In this document: positions 1 to 13,400 of the stretch, one piece after another
How the letters are laid out: every line of letters starts with the position of its first letter
How positions within the stretch are numbered: position 1 is the stretch's first letter
Source of the DNA: Budorcas taxicolor
Lineage: Eukaryota; Chordata; Mammalia; Artiodactyla; Bovidae
Length of the DNA stretch: 64,000 nt
Direction of reading: 5' to 3'
Assembly (NCBI RefSeq): GCF_023091745.1
Contig: NC_068926.1
Location: 70,492,001 to 70,556,000 of the forward strand
The notes under the pieces: generated by a model
Databases searched by the model: none
What the model saw: the letters and a program-made list of their open reading frames with translations, nothing else
What the model was told of the DNA's origin: nothing
Translations under genes and position numbers: made by a program

Positions 1-171
1 TTTTTTTTTTAAATCCTTTTAATCACTGGAAAATGCTGTCTCATTTCTTATTTCTTTAGGGTATAGTTCCATATGTCTTTCACCACTTTCTATGGGGAAT
101 TTTGTATCCTTTTCGGCTGACTATTCCTTCTGGAAGACTTAAGATATCCTGAAACCCTTTGTGCTTGCTTT

Positions 172-577
172 GCTAAACTACAGCCCACGGACCAAATCTG
201 GCCCACAGCCTATTTTTGTATGGCTTACAAGTTAAGATTAAAAAAAAAAAAAATGCTTTTCAGGGGTTGTAGAAAACCAAACCAAACAAAAAGAATATGT
301 AGTGGAGATCATATATATCCCGCAAGGCCTAAACTATTTACTACCTGGCCCTTTTTCTTAGAGTGTCCAAGGTAGCTCCATGGTAAAGAATCTGCCTGCT
401 GATGCAGGAGATGCAGGAGATGAGGGTTTGATCCCTGGGCTGGAAAATCCCATGGACAGAGGAGCCTGGTGGGCTACAGTCCATGGGGTTGCAAAGAGTT
501 GGACACACCTGAGCACTAACTCACATCACATGTCCTTTTTCTTAATGGAAAAAAATGTACTGACCCCTGCTTTATGC
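172..577 (+). mobile_element. Old DNA-transposon-like relic, split by a Bov-tA
   Basis: Bases 172-360 and 545-577 (aaactacagcccacggaccaa ... tgtactgacccctgc) are one copy of a common ancient mammalian repeat. The same family occurs at 8268-8497 and 26405-26597. Subfamily not assigned. Confidence 0.6.
361..533 (+). mobile_element. Bov-tA SINE
   Basis: tRNA-like head (tccatggtaaagaatctgcc) and Bov-A body (catggacagaggagcctggt). Flanked by an 11-bp direct repeat cctttttctta at 350-360 and 534-544. It is inserted in an older DNA-transposon relic. Confidence 0.92.
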
Positions 578-945
578 AGCATTTGCATTAATAGCATCAT
601 TGGATGCCTGAGTCGTGGCGGGGGAGCCCAAAATTTCTATTTAACAGACGAGGAGCAGAGAGGGTGACTAGAAGGCACTCAGAGGAATCAGCCCCAGGGC
701 TGGGACCAGAGCCCAGAACTTTCGATGCCAAAGGCAGTGCTGTTTCCAATATGTCACCCTTCCCCCTCCCTAAGACTCTGTCCTTTCTGGGGACGCCCTC
801 TCCATGGTCCTTACCACTGCTTCCACTGCTGCAGTGTCCCTCACATATTCTCAGAAAGCGGAGGCCTAACTTGATCATGCTCAACCCTCTTCATCCTATT
901 CGCAAATCTCTTGTTTAAACCACTGGACAAAATCACCTTGACAAA
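578..945. other. Intron 1 sequence, nothing recognised
   Basis: No coding signal; the short overlapping open frames here have no recognisable domain. Confidence 0.5.
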
Positions 946-949
946 TTGT

Positions 950-1159
950 CAGCATGTGTGTGTACTCAGTTGCATCCAACTCTTTGTGACCCTATGGCCT
1001 CTAGCCCGCCAGGCTTCTCTGTCTGTGGGATTTTCCAGGCAAGAATACTGGAGTGGGTTGCCATTTCCTACTCCAGGGGATCTTCCCAACCCAGGGATCA
1101 AACCTGCATCTTCTGCATTGGCAGACGAATTCTTTACCACTGACCCACCTGGGAAGCCT
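950..1159 (-). mobile_element. Bov-tA SINE
   Basis: Full minus-strand copy: Bov-A body first on the + strand (tgtgaccctatggcctctag), then the tRNA-like head (accactgacccacctgggaag). Confidence 0.92.
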
Positions 1160-1420
1160 CCAAATTGCCAGCACTTGACTCCAAAACTTCCGGCAGAAAC
1201 CTCCCCCAGGGGTGCTATTTCCATCTCTGGATGACTCTGGTGGCAAGGAAGTTCTTCCTGGTACTGAGCTAAGACCTGATGTCCTAGAGTGTGGAATTGT
1301 TCCAGAAAGTAAAGTAGGTTGAAGAAAGTGCGAGTAAATGGGGAGACGGGGGGTGTCCTCTTGGCTGGCAAGGGTACTCTGTTCTGGTTTTCTATTAAGT
1401 TTTTGACACTTCCTCCCTAG

Positions 1421-1492
1421 GCCATGTTTTCCACTAACCGTGGGACTGTTGGAGGCTTCTTCCTGGCAGGTCGAAGTATGGTGTGGTGGCCG
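1421..1492 (+). CDS. SLC5A1: SLC5A1 exon 2
   Basis: Seventy-two bases, phase 0 at both ends, encoding residues 46-69 (AMFSTNRGTVGGFFLAGRSM, then VWWP). This is the cytoplasmic approach to helix TM1 and contains the conserved AGRSM motif of the SLC5 family. It is bordered by tccctag and by the donor gtaagt. Exon 1 with the start codon and helix TM0 lies off the left edge, so bases 1-1420 are intron 1. Confidence 0.96.
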
Positions 1493-4400
1493 GTAAGTTT
1501 TCTCTGAAATACATATTTCCCTGAACTATGATATTCCCCACTTTCTTGTTGGCTCTGGGAGGTGGTGATTCTTTCTTCTTGCCTTTGATGCTGAAAAATG
1601 GATCACCTTCTCACCAGGTCACCAATTCACCTTAATCTGCAGTGGTAAGGGAACAAGCTTTAAAGAAATAATGCTTGACATTTTTTTCAAGGGATAAATA
1701 GAGGAAAGACTTCACAAGGAGGACAGTGCGGAAGAGCAAAAAGAGCACCTAGCCCAAGGTGATCTTGGGCACGTCTGAGCTTCCATGTCAGTTTCTATAA
1801 GATGGTAGTGATGATATTTACCTTCTAGGTGGATTATAGAAGTGGAGACCCTCTTATGGGGTAGAAACTCAGTAAATAGTAGTTCTTTTTGCTTCAAGTT
1901 CTACAGAGGAGAGAATTTCTCTGTCTACATCAGGAGCCTAACACTGGGCCTGATACCCAGGAGGCTCTCAACAAATACTTGAAGAGTAGCTGGAGGAGGA
2001 GCCCCTACTATCCCCAATCACGGTTCTCCTCATCTCTTGGTGGATTTGTATTTCTTATGTGTGTGCGGTGTTTTCCCTGACACTTGCACATGGGCAGAAG
2101 AATCCCAATCATAGGACGTACGCATAGAAGAGACATATGCAGGAAGAGAAAGTGGGAGGGCCCTTCCATCCTGTCACCCCAGGGCTTTGCTGGGTTATCA
2201 GATCAGCCCAATGACCGGTTCTATCCAGAGTTCTCATCGAAACTAATTTGACCAGATTGATCAAATTGTGCAATTCCTTGGGCCTAAGATAGAAGCAGGA
2301 CTGGCTGGTGAAAGGGGAGTTAATGAAGCGTACATACAATGAGAAGAGAGTGACAGCTATGGAGGAAGAGAAGTGAGAAAGCAGAGACTGTCACCGTCAT
2401 AACACATGGCACAGAAGGTAGGAGGAAGCCGTGACCTTCCTGCAGCTGCCCTCTGATCAGTTATTCGGAGATGGGAGTTAATAATTAGCATCTTGGGACG
2501 TGGCTGACGGTCTAGTGGTCAAGACTCCACGCTTCTGCAGCAGAGGGTACAGGTTCGATCTCTGGTTGGGGAGTCAAGAGCCCATACACTACACTGCACC
2601 ATCAAAATGTAAAAGAAGCAAGTAAGTAAACTGGTATCTTCGCAGTTGCTAGCTTTATCCCTGAAGTCATTTCTCCTTATCTTTAAGGTGGCCAAGAACA
2701 CTGGGCAGCTGCTGACTTCTGTGGGGGCCCCTTGTGGTGGTCTCTCATGACACATTTTATCTTCTCATGCTTTGGCCTTTGATGCTTTTCTAAAAGTTGT
2801 GACCACCAAGTTCAAGACAAGGCTGAACTGCAGTGTCCAATATGGTAGCCACTAACCACACTGACTTTTTAAATTGAAATTAAAATAAGATAGAAAATTT
2901 ATTTCCTCAGCCACACTAGCCATGCTTCAAGTGCTTAATAGGTACATGTGGATGGTGGCCACCATATTCGATGCTGTGGATCTGGAACATTTCCATCATT
3001 TTAGAGAGTTCTATCGGGCACTGCTGCTCTACAGACTTCAGAGCAGAGGCTGGCACGAAATCTCAGTGGACTTGAGATTTGCTGAATTAGAAAACTGAGT
3101 AGGACTTTCAAGTTTACTTTAGTTGTTTGGAAACTGGCACCCCACCCCACTGAATGCTTCAGCACCCCCAAGAGTAAGCCTGCCATGTGTTCATACAGCC
3201 TCGGTTTGCATCCAGACCTCTTTTTACTTCCTTCCTCCCACCTTAACAGGAAACTCATATCTCTTCATGTAAACTTCCTAGGGCTGATTCATCAGGGATA
3301 AGGCCTTAGCTTCCACTCTCTGGGTCTTGGAGAAGCTGATGAGAAGGCAGGGGCATGGGGCAGAACCACCCTGGGAGACAGACATTTTAGGTTAGGCCTG
3401 GGAACACATCACATCTTAACCAGTGATGATGTCTTCCTTCCTGATGACACTTGGGTTTGGATCTGGGTTGAGAGTTGGTTGATAAGAGGAACTGGCTCCA
3501 CCCCGCCCTGACCAAACAAGTCAGGTTCAGAGGTTTATGTGGGTTTCCTGTGGGTGTTGTTTTCCTTACTCCTGTCTCAGTGCTGGATTATTCTGACCAA
3601 TGTGACATCATTCCTCTTTTGTGGAGAAGTCCCTGCTTCCTTGATGAGGCTGAAATTTTACTCTTCTTCTTCCGACAATGGTATCTAGGGTTTCATGAGA
3701 TTATATGAAAGGTTTAGAAACTGCCCATGTATCCAGGTCACCTGGTGTACTTTTAAAAAATACAGATTCCAGGGCCTCATTCCAGGGTTCCACTAGATTA
3801 AAACACCTTGAAAGAAGGCTCCAATAAAATGCATTTTTTTTTTAAAAAAAAAGCTTCTCAGGGGCTTCCCTGGTGGTCCAGTGGTTAAGACTCTACACTT
3901 CCCAGTGCTAAAATAGGGGAATCCTTTTGTTTCCTTCAAAGTCTTAAACGTAGAGAACAGCAAGAAGCCCAGAGCTCTAGGAGAAGGTTCTTTGTGGAAA
4001 TTAACCATGGGCAACAAATTAAAAATCTAACCTGTCTGGATGGCTCTATTAAAAAAAACATTTTTATTTTTGGCAGTGCTGGTCTTTGCTGCTGCGTACA
4101 GGCTTTTCTAGTTGGGGCGAGCAGGGGCTCCTCTCCTGTTGCACTCACAGGCTTCTTGTTGCGGCTGCTTCCCTTGTTGCAGAGCACGGGCTCTAGGGCA
4201 TGTGGGCTCAATAGTTGTGGTTCCCAGGCTCGAGAGCACGGGCTCAGTAGTTGTGGCACACGGGCTTAGTTACTCCCACGCATGTGGAATCCTCCGTGAT
4301 CAGGGATTGAACCCGTGTCTCCTACATTGGTAGATAGGCTCTTTACCACTGAGCTGCCAGGGAAACCCCAAGGGGATTCTTGACTAGGGATTTAGTGACC

Positions 4401-7400
4401 TCTGAGTCCCTCTCAATTCTGAAAATGCTCTGATTCCAAAAAATCTAGAGTAGAATGAGCATGGGCTTTGAAGTCAGCCCATGTGACCTGCTTCATGTAT
4501 TAGTTGTATGACTTTGGGCAAATCACTGAACTTCCCTGAGCTTCAGTCTCTCCTATGGAGTAGGAGAATAACACCTACTGTGGAGGACTCTTGTCAGGAT
4601 TAAACGAGATTATGCATGTACAGCACTCAGCACTGTGCTTGGCAGTTCAGTTCAGTTCAGTTCAGTCGCTCAGTCAGTCCAACTCTTTGCGACCCCATGA
4701 ATCGCAGCACGCCAGGCCTCCCTGTCCATCACCATCTCCCAGAGTTCACTCAGACTCACGTCCATCTCATCCTCTGTCGTCCCCTTCTCCTCCTGCCCCC
4801 AATCCCTCCCAGCATCACAGTCCTTTCCAGTGAGTCAGCTCTTCGCATGAGGTGGCCAAAGTACTGGAGCTTCAGCTTTAGCATCATTCCTTCCAAAGAA
4901 ATCCCAGGGTTGATCTCCTTCAGAATGGACTGGTTGGATCTCCTTGCAGTCCAAGGGACTCTCAAGAGTCTTCTCCGATACCACAGTTCAAACGCATCAA
5001 TTCTTCGGCGCTCAGCCTTCTTCACAGTCCAATTCTCATATCCATACATGACCACAGGAAAAACCATAGCCTTGACTAGACGGACCTTAGTCGGCAAAGT
5101 AATGTCTCTGCTTTTGAATATACTATCTAGGTTGGTCATAACTTTTCTTCCAAGGAGTAAGCGTCTTTTAATTTCATGGCTGCAGTCACCATCTGCAGTG
5201 ATTTTGGAGCCCCCCAAAATAAAGTCTGACACTGTTTCCACTGTTTCCCCATCTATTTCCCATGAAGTGATGGGACCGGATGCCATGATCTTCGTTTTCT
5301 GAATGTTGAGCTTTAACCCAACATTTTCACTCTCCTCTTTCACTTTCATCAAGAGGCTTTTTAGTTCCACTTCACTTTCTGCCATAAGGGTGGTGTCATC
5401 TGCATATCTGAGGTTATTGATACTTCTCCCGGCAATCTTGATTCCAGCTTGTGTTTCTTCCAGTCCAGCGTTTCTCATGGTGTACTCTGCGTAGAAGTTC
5501 AATAAGCAGGGTGACAATATACAGCCTTGACATACTCCTTTTCCTATTTGGAACCAGTCTGTTGTTCCATGTCCAGTTCTAACCGTTGCTTCCTGACGTG
5601 GGTACAGATTTCTCAAGAGGAAGGTTAGGTGCCTGGCAGGGGCTCAGTAAAGGCAAACGTTAACATGTGGAAGGAAGGTTAGGAGACTCAGGACAGAACC
5701 CCTCAGTTGGCACTTGTCAGATGCCCAGTACCTGGAAGCTGGCATTTATATAAAGCCATTGCTGCCACATCACTTAAATTTAACTTTCACATTGACTGTG
5801 TGAGTAAATGAACACGATTTATATGCAATTTATTTATACCTACTGTAAATCATCGATTCCAGCTACACACTGACCACATTTTTACAGCTCTGGGACTGAC
5901 TCTGACAGTCGGTGGCATGTCACACTTTAAGTGGCAAGCTTTGTGCTACATGGTATGTCTTACAATAGTTGGTGTTTTAGATTCAGCAAAGTGTGGTTAT
6001 AGGCTTCCCTGATGACTCAGACGGTAAAGAATCCACCTGCAATGTAGGAGACCCAGATTCGATCCCTGGGTCAAGAACATCCCCTGGAGAAGGGAATGGC
6101 TACCCTCTCCAGTATTCTTGCCTGAAGAATTCCATGGACAGAGGAGCCTGGCGGACTATAGCCCATGGTGTTCCAAAGAGTCAGACATGACTGAGTAACA
6201 AACACTTTCACTTTTCACTTTCAGAGTGTGGTTATAGTCTAAGATATAGTCCTTAAAAGAATGTTCACTACAACCCTTGGGCTTCCCTGCTGGCTCAGGT
6301 GGTAAAGAATCCACCTACAAAGAGTCGGACACGACTGAGCGACTAACACCTTTGGAAGCTGCAGAGATGCTTCAGGGGCTGCTTTTGCTCTCCTTCCCAG
6401 CAACACGGTTTTTTCATACTTTATATGAGGGGACTCTACTAAGATTTTGTTTGAGGTCAATGTTCTGCTAACTTATGAAATTCAAAAACCTCTAATTTAG
6501 AAGAAATATAATAATGATTTCCATTCTAAAATTTAAAATGACTTTAAAACTATTGCAGTACACATTTGAAAGGACAACACAGCATGCAAGAAAATGCAAA
6601 TCAAAGTACTTTTCAAACTTGAAAAATAGTCTAAACTGCATCAAAACTATACTTTTATACTTCTAAATTTCCCTTTGGACTAAAATACAAAGTCAGTTTA
6701 AACCTGTCATCGGTCTGGTAAATTTATTGTCAGAATATCAGTTCTCGAGTGTACTGGCTCAAGGAGGACATCGCAGGGACCACAGGCTCTCAGAGCTGAC
6801 GTCTCTCTCAGCCTCCGGTGGTTCTATGTCCCCTTCACCTGCCTTTAGCTCTGTTGCTTTGTGCTGTAGTAGGGTGAGCAACCCCCCAACCTATGTTTTG
6901 AGCTTCTGTGGTGGCTCAGATGGTAAAAGATTCACTTGCAGTTCATGAGACCTGGGTTCAGTCCTTGGGCTGGAAGATCCCCTGGAGAAGGGAATGGCAG
7001 CCCGCTCCAGTATTCTTGCTTGGGAAATCCCATGGACAGAGGAGCCTGGCGGGCTACAGTTCATGATGTTGCAAAAAAGTTGGACATGAGTTAGTGTCTA
7101 AACAACAGCAACAAGGGTGAGCAAGCAGAGAAGCTTCAGAATGATAGTCCCAGGGGGTTTTAGGAGGAGAGGACTTGCACTGACATTGGACTGATATACC
7201 TGAAACCCCAAGGGCTTGGATAGTCCTCCACGAGAAAAGCAAGTGGAAATCAGAGCTCATAAAGTCTGAAAGAAGATTGCACAGAGGAGAGACCAGTTTT
7301 TTTGGGTATACCTGGGGGTTTTGGTGACTTTGAATAGTACGGTTGTGATCTGTAACAGGCGGAGGTCCAGGCACTCTGGAAAAAGATTCCATTCCTAAAA

Positions 7401-10400
7401 AGTTAATGAGGCTGAGAGATAGAGAGTTTGTGCTTGACCCGGGGATAGAAGTGAGGGACCATCTGGAGGAGGAGCAAGGACTCCAGGGCTGCGTTATAGG
7501 AGGAATTAGCTCACAAAGATAGCCAGGCCGGGGTCTTTGACTCAGAAGTGTGAGTCACTTGAGGCAAGCCAAGCCCACTGCGAAACACGGAAACCTCGTG
7601 AGTAAAATGAAACCTTACGTAACTGTGGGCCAGGAGTCCCCTTTTCTATAGCACCATGACTTGGTGTGTTGATGAACAACTGCCTGGGTGCTGTGTTGTA
7701 ATGATTTTTTGAGGGTGTAGGAGATGTGAAACCAGGAAGGTGAGCTTTGAAGGGGAAATTCCCCATGCCTTGGCTAGTGGCAGCAGAAATTACTCAGACA
7801 GGTAGAGCACCATGTACACAGCCCCACAGAGAACTTTTGTTTTGGAGGAGAGTTTGGTTACCAGCCAGAACCATTGGCAGAGCCAGCTTCATGGAGCAGC
7901 AGGTACAACAGGGCTGAGCCAACCCTTTAACAAACCTCATGGCATTTTCAAACACTTCAGAAGTTAGTATCCAAAGGGAGTGGGGATCTCACAAGGAGTT
8001 GGAGGATTTGCCTTGCCCTAGATTTATTATCAGGCCAATCATTAGCTTCTCTGAGTCTCAGAGAGTCTCCTCTATGTGGGAGATAGTAAGATCAAGATCT
8101 CAAAGCCTTGACCAGGGCTGGAATGCTGAGATTCCACACCACAGAGGAAGGAACCATCATCCTAGCCAGTCCATCACCAGTGGAGATAGGATGGTTGTGT
8201 GTCTCTCAATAGCCATAGTTTCTTTCCTTCCTTTACTATTTGAGAATCATCAGAGAGGAGCGTTTCACAGTGGTTTAGGCCACAGGTTGACAAACTTTCT
8301 TTGCAGAGGCCCAGAGAGTAAATATTTCTGGAGGCTATACAATCTCTGCCACGACTACTTAACCTTGCTGTTGCAGCATGAAAGCAGCCATGGACAATAA
8401 GATGGATGAGCATGGCTGTGTTCCAATAAAGCTTTATTTACAAAACAGGCAGAGGGCCAGATTTGGCCCATAGGCTCTAGTTTGTTGACCTCTTATTCAG
8501 GCCTGGGCTCTGAAGTCAGGCTGCTTGGGTTCAAATTCAGCCTCTGCCCCTCACTAGCTGTGTGACCCTGTTTGAGTTACTGAATACCTCGGTGACTTAC
8601 ATTTGTTTTCTTATAACAGAGAAACAGTACTTACTTGAGGTTGTTGTGGAGATGCACATTCAGTCTCAGAATAGAATCTGGCGTACGATAAACTCTTAGG
8701 TTTAGCTCTTGTTCTTTCTTCAGCTACTTATCTGATTGAATCCTCAGCCATCCAGCAAAATTGACGATTAACTCCATGAGTTGCCCACGTTTCCAGAAGA
8801 TAAGAACAGAGCTAGGGTTCTCCCTGTTCTTCTGGTTGCTCAGGTCTCTTTCTCCTTATTCTTTGAGATGGAAATTTATGAGATCTATAGGCATGGTCTA
8901 CAGGTTTATCTGAAAACCAAGACATTCTTTCATTTATGTTTGACCAGAGACCCTGATGGAAGTTTTCTGAGAAGAGGACAGCTTCTCATACTTCTTAAAC
9001 TCTTTTGAGTGAAATGTATCTGATTTTGTCACTAAGTCTAAAACCTAGGGATCAGATCAAAGGTCAGCCACTTAGGAGTGGCCTCTGGGAAGAATCTGGT
9101 AGGCCTGAGACCTAAGTGGGAACTCATGAGTGAGAGGAAAAGCAGGAGTGAAGTGAATGGACACAGGAGAAGCAGAGAGCTCACTTGGGGATCAAGGTCG
9201 GGAAAATGTGAGATGGGAGACAGACAGGTACTTGACCTTCATAAGCCTGGGTGGAGGTGACTGCCAAGTCTCCAGGAAGCCCTCTCTTCCTGCTTACTGC
9301 ATGAAGCTGTGTGTGCTTTCATTTATCTCAGAGCTGAGCCTGTATTTTCCTTAATCATTTTTTAAAAAAAAATCTCTTCCAACACCTAGTCCAAGGCCTT
9401 GCATCCAGTAGGCACTGAATTGAAAGAGTGAGAGGGAGGAGAGCTGTGTCCCCAGACCCTCAGGCCAGATCCCTTTGTTGATGTCACCTGAGCCCTCAGC
9501 CTACATTCTACGCTGGCGCAGTGATTGCACAGTGTAGACAGTGTTAAGAACTCAGGAGGTCCCAGTGAAAACCTGCCTCCAGCAGTGCTCCACACTTCTG
9601 TAACTATGTACACCTCATTTTTTCCTTTAGGATATATTTTTTTGTCTCAGTTTTAGCGGTAAAACTGGAAAACCAAGCCTGGCCCTAATCAGAGGGCCCG
9701 ATTTTAGCTCATACAGGACACCGTGGTAAAATCTGGTGTGACCATGCTTCCTTGTTATTTCAGACATGTAGTTTCTCTCAGTTCGAGTCAAGATTTTGCA
9801 AAACTTGTCAGTTCCTGCATATCTGTGTTGCCTTCCTGGTAAGAGTTTTTTTACCTGCCGTGTCAGTGTCTGCTTAGCTCTTGAAGAACCTGTTCTCGCT
9901 CTTCCTCCTCCTCTTTTTTCTTTTCCTTCTCCTCCTCTTCCTCCCCTCTGCTCGCCTCCTCCTCCTCCTGTCTCTCGCTCTCCCCCTCATCCTTCTCTCT
10001 CCCTCTCTCTTTTCTGGACCCATTTCCCTCCCATTCTTCAAGGCTTGTTGGTCTCCTCAGAGGAGTTTCTCTGATTCCCATGCAGGTGGTCACTCCCCCA
10101 CGTATTCTTTGTGTCCCAAGGCCTCAGCTGCCTGGAGGGTAGCCAAGTTCCTGTCCTCTAGTTTGTACGTAAGCTCTTGGCTTCTCCTCTGCCTCTGGCT
10201 GCCTTCCCAGCATTCTCCAACACGTTAGTACTTTCATCGACAGAGAAAGGGAAAAGTAACCTATAATCAATGTTGCCAGTTGGTGGAAGTCAGAAGAGTG
10301 CTGAGACTATCAGCCAAGATGAAGTCTTTGGATCACTCAAGTTAGAAATGTATCTGGGCTTTCCCTGTCTATCAGTGACATGGCTCATTTTGAGGTTGTT

Positions 10401-13400
10401 TCTTTTTGGGTAAGCTTTATGTTAGGGGGGTGATTTGGAGTTGGGATTAAGAACCAGGCTGCCTTGATTTGAACCCCAGCTCCATCCATTCCTATCTCCG
10501 TGGCCTAGGGTGAGTTACTTAGTCTCTCCTGCCTCAGTTTTCTCAACTTCAAAATAGAGATCATAGCGCCTACATCACAGAGCTGTTTTGAGGACTGAGT
10601 TAGTTAATACATGTAAATCTCTTAGAATAGTATTCAGCTAGTGCAATCCAGGTTGGCCATTCTTATCATCATCATCATTATCCCTTATCATCCTCCTTAT
10701 CCCTGTGTCTCATCTCCAAATCCTCCTTGTTAAAGTATGAATTCAGCCATTTACTTATATTTGCATTGCTGTGATTTCATCCTACATTTGCATGCTGATT
10801 AGCTTCTATGTGTCACGTCTGTGTTAGGTCCTGGTATATATTTGTGTGTGTGCGTGACACAACTTCTTGCAAAATGTATCTAAAATTACAGTGGTGTGTG
10901 GTAATAAGGCAGTGTGTGTGTGTTTTGTTTTGTTTTTTTTGCTTTTATTTATTTATTTATTTTAAATTTTATTTTTGCTTTATTTTACTTTACAATACTG
11001 TATTGGTTTTGCCATACATTGACATGAATCCACCATGGGTGTATACGAGCTCCCAATCCTGAATCCCCCTCCCACCTCCCACCCCATATCATCTCTCTGG
11101 ATCATCCCCATGCACCAGCCCCAAGCATCCTGTATCCTGTATCAAACATAGACTGGCACTTCGTTTCTTACATGATAGTATACATGTTTCAATGTAAGGC
11201 AGTGTTTTGAGTCTTAACCTACACAAGAGGATCAGGGAAGGCTGTTTTTAGATTGAGCTCTGAAGGATGAGGAGGAGGCAGCCGTGTGAAGATTGGGGAA
11301 AGAGCAATCCAAGCAGAAGGAACAGAATGGTCAAAGGCCTGAGGTGGGGAGGAGCTTGGGGTACTTGGGAACTGAAGGGTGGCCAGCGTAGGGGAGAGAG
11401 CATGCATCCTGATCAGGCCCTTCAGGTGAGGGGCCCTGAGTTGTCGATGATCCCAAGGATGAGTTTGTCTGAGTTTGTGAGAGGACTGGTCTCCAGATTC
11501 CTTGACCTATAAGTGCTGGCAGAGGACCTCACCCACCTACAGCCTCTGGGAAGATGACAGCTTTGGCAGTGGTTTCCTGATTTCACACTTGTTTGGTTCC
11601 TGGGACAAAGAGAGAGTTCATGAAGATAAGAAGTGAAAGGCCACCTTTGTCCATGGGGAATGTGAGTTGATGTAGAGTAAACAGAGATTATGATGACTCT
11701 TGAGACGGCCTGTGTCTAAATATTTACCAGAGCCTCAAGAAATGAAATAGCCTGAATGTAGGAACCCCACCTTCTCTTCTGTCCCCAACCAGGAAATGTC
11801 ATCCCTAAGAGATGGTGAGGGTCAAAGATTAAACCTTCTCAAACTTCCCCTGTGAAAAGACTCTTTACTAGGAAATCAAGATGTTAATTTAGATTAGACC
11901 AGTTCCCCAAAGGATGAGGGAGGAATCAGAAACACAAGTGTGATCCAGATGCACACAAGGTCAGACCCCTCCTTGAGGTCTTGTTTTTACTAACACTAAG
12001 CTTCCAGGTCACCCTGTTGACATCTCAGAGCAGCTCATAGACTCTAGTGAGCCCCACTGTTTTTATGGGCTCTTTGTGGGCCTGGCAGGACAGGTTTATT
12101 GTCTCTTCCTCAGAAGAGAGCCATCCTGGGCATGTCCCCATTAAGAGTCCTGATGTCATGCAGCCAGTGGGAATCAGTGCAACACAGGGGCCTTTGGTCA
12201 CTTGGTTCCTGCTGTTTCCCCAGGAGGAGGCTCCAAGGATTTGCTGTCACTCACCCACCCACACGCTCACTCAGGCTTTTACAGAGTGCTTGCCATGTGC
12301 AAGGAAGGTCCTGTGCTAAGGGGAAGCACGAATGGTCTTCAAGAGGTAGAGGATGTTTGGGGAACAGCACTTATACAGAAGCAGTTACCAAAATGGGGCC
12401 TGATAGGCACCGGGAAAGTGCAACAGGCAACACGTGGGGCAATGCCAGGGGAGGAAGAGCCTGGCTCTGGATGGTGTCAGCAGAGAGATAGACTGGGCTT
12501 CTCTTTGAACATGTGGGTAGTGTTTTCGCAGGTAAAACTTGATGGAGAAGGAATTCCAAGCAGAAGGAAATGGTCCAAACAGAAGCAGGAGGCAGGAAAG
12601 CCTCCTGAGTATGTCTAGGAGGCTGGGTCTGTGTGATTTAACTGGAGTGCGGAGGACTTGGAAGGCATTAGTGGTGGAGGTGCGGGGCTACTGGGGCTGG
12701 AGAAGAAGGACGGGGCTAGTTTACAAAGGCCACTGAGAGCCTGTAAGTCCTCTTCCCAGTTGCATGCCATGGCAGGAAAGAAGAGCCCTCCAGTTGGCAC
12801 TACTGATTGACTCTGGTGGTTGAGGTCACCCTCTGGGAACTCTTATGACTCCATCTCTTGAGGTGACGAAGTGTTTGTGGAAGAATTTCCCAAAGAGCCT
12901 TTGAGTGGCTTGTGTAGATTTCCATCTGAATTGTCTCAATAACTTTCCTGTGGTGTGAGGATCCTCTGGCAGTCTTTATCCAACTGAGCCTGCCGGTTCT
13001 AGGGTTTCACCAGTGAGATTGGCCAAAGCTTGTTCCGGTTCACACGCTGTTCTCTTGGCATATGGGGAAGTGACAGTGTCTCCCACTTTGTAGCCTGAGT
13101 GCCATGGTAACAGGCCTTTAAAACTCTGAAAGTGTTAAAATAAAAATAATACTAAACCTCCCCCCCCAGACAACTCTAGAGATAAGTAGGAGATTCTTTC
13201 ACCCCCAGTTTTTGATCCTCCGCATCTTAGCATCCCAAGATTGTGATTAGTCACTGCACTTCTGCTCCCCCTAAAAGAGGTCACAACAAGTTTAAGAAGG
13301 AATAGCGACTTTCAGTACAGTCTAGGGCAGGCTTCTCTAGCTTTACTGTGTATAAGAACCACTCTTACTCCTCTGATTTAGTGGGTCTGGGGTGGGGACT

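Noticed and set aside
3860..3925. tRNA-like sequence with A- and B-box resemblance
   Set aside because: It is the head of a CHR SINE, as are the similar stretches elsewhere; it does not fold as a complete tRNA gene.
4616..5302. 228-codon open frame on the + strand
   Set aside because: It is the antisense of a BovB fragment; the opposite strand encodes recognisable reverse transcriptase.
9863..10093. Glutamate-rich open frame on the minus strand
   Set aside because: It only translates a polypyrimidine tract; there is no domain or context.
12047..12618. Overlapping open frames of 90-138 codons
   Set aside because: No recognisable domain or splice context; the area reads like a very old repeat.
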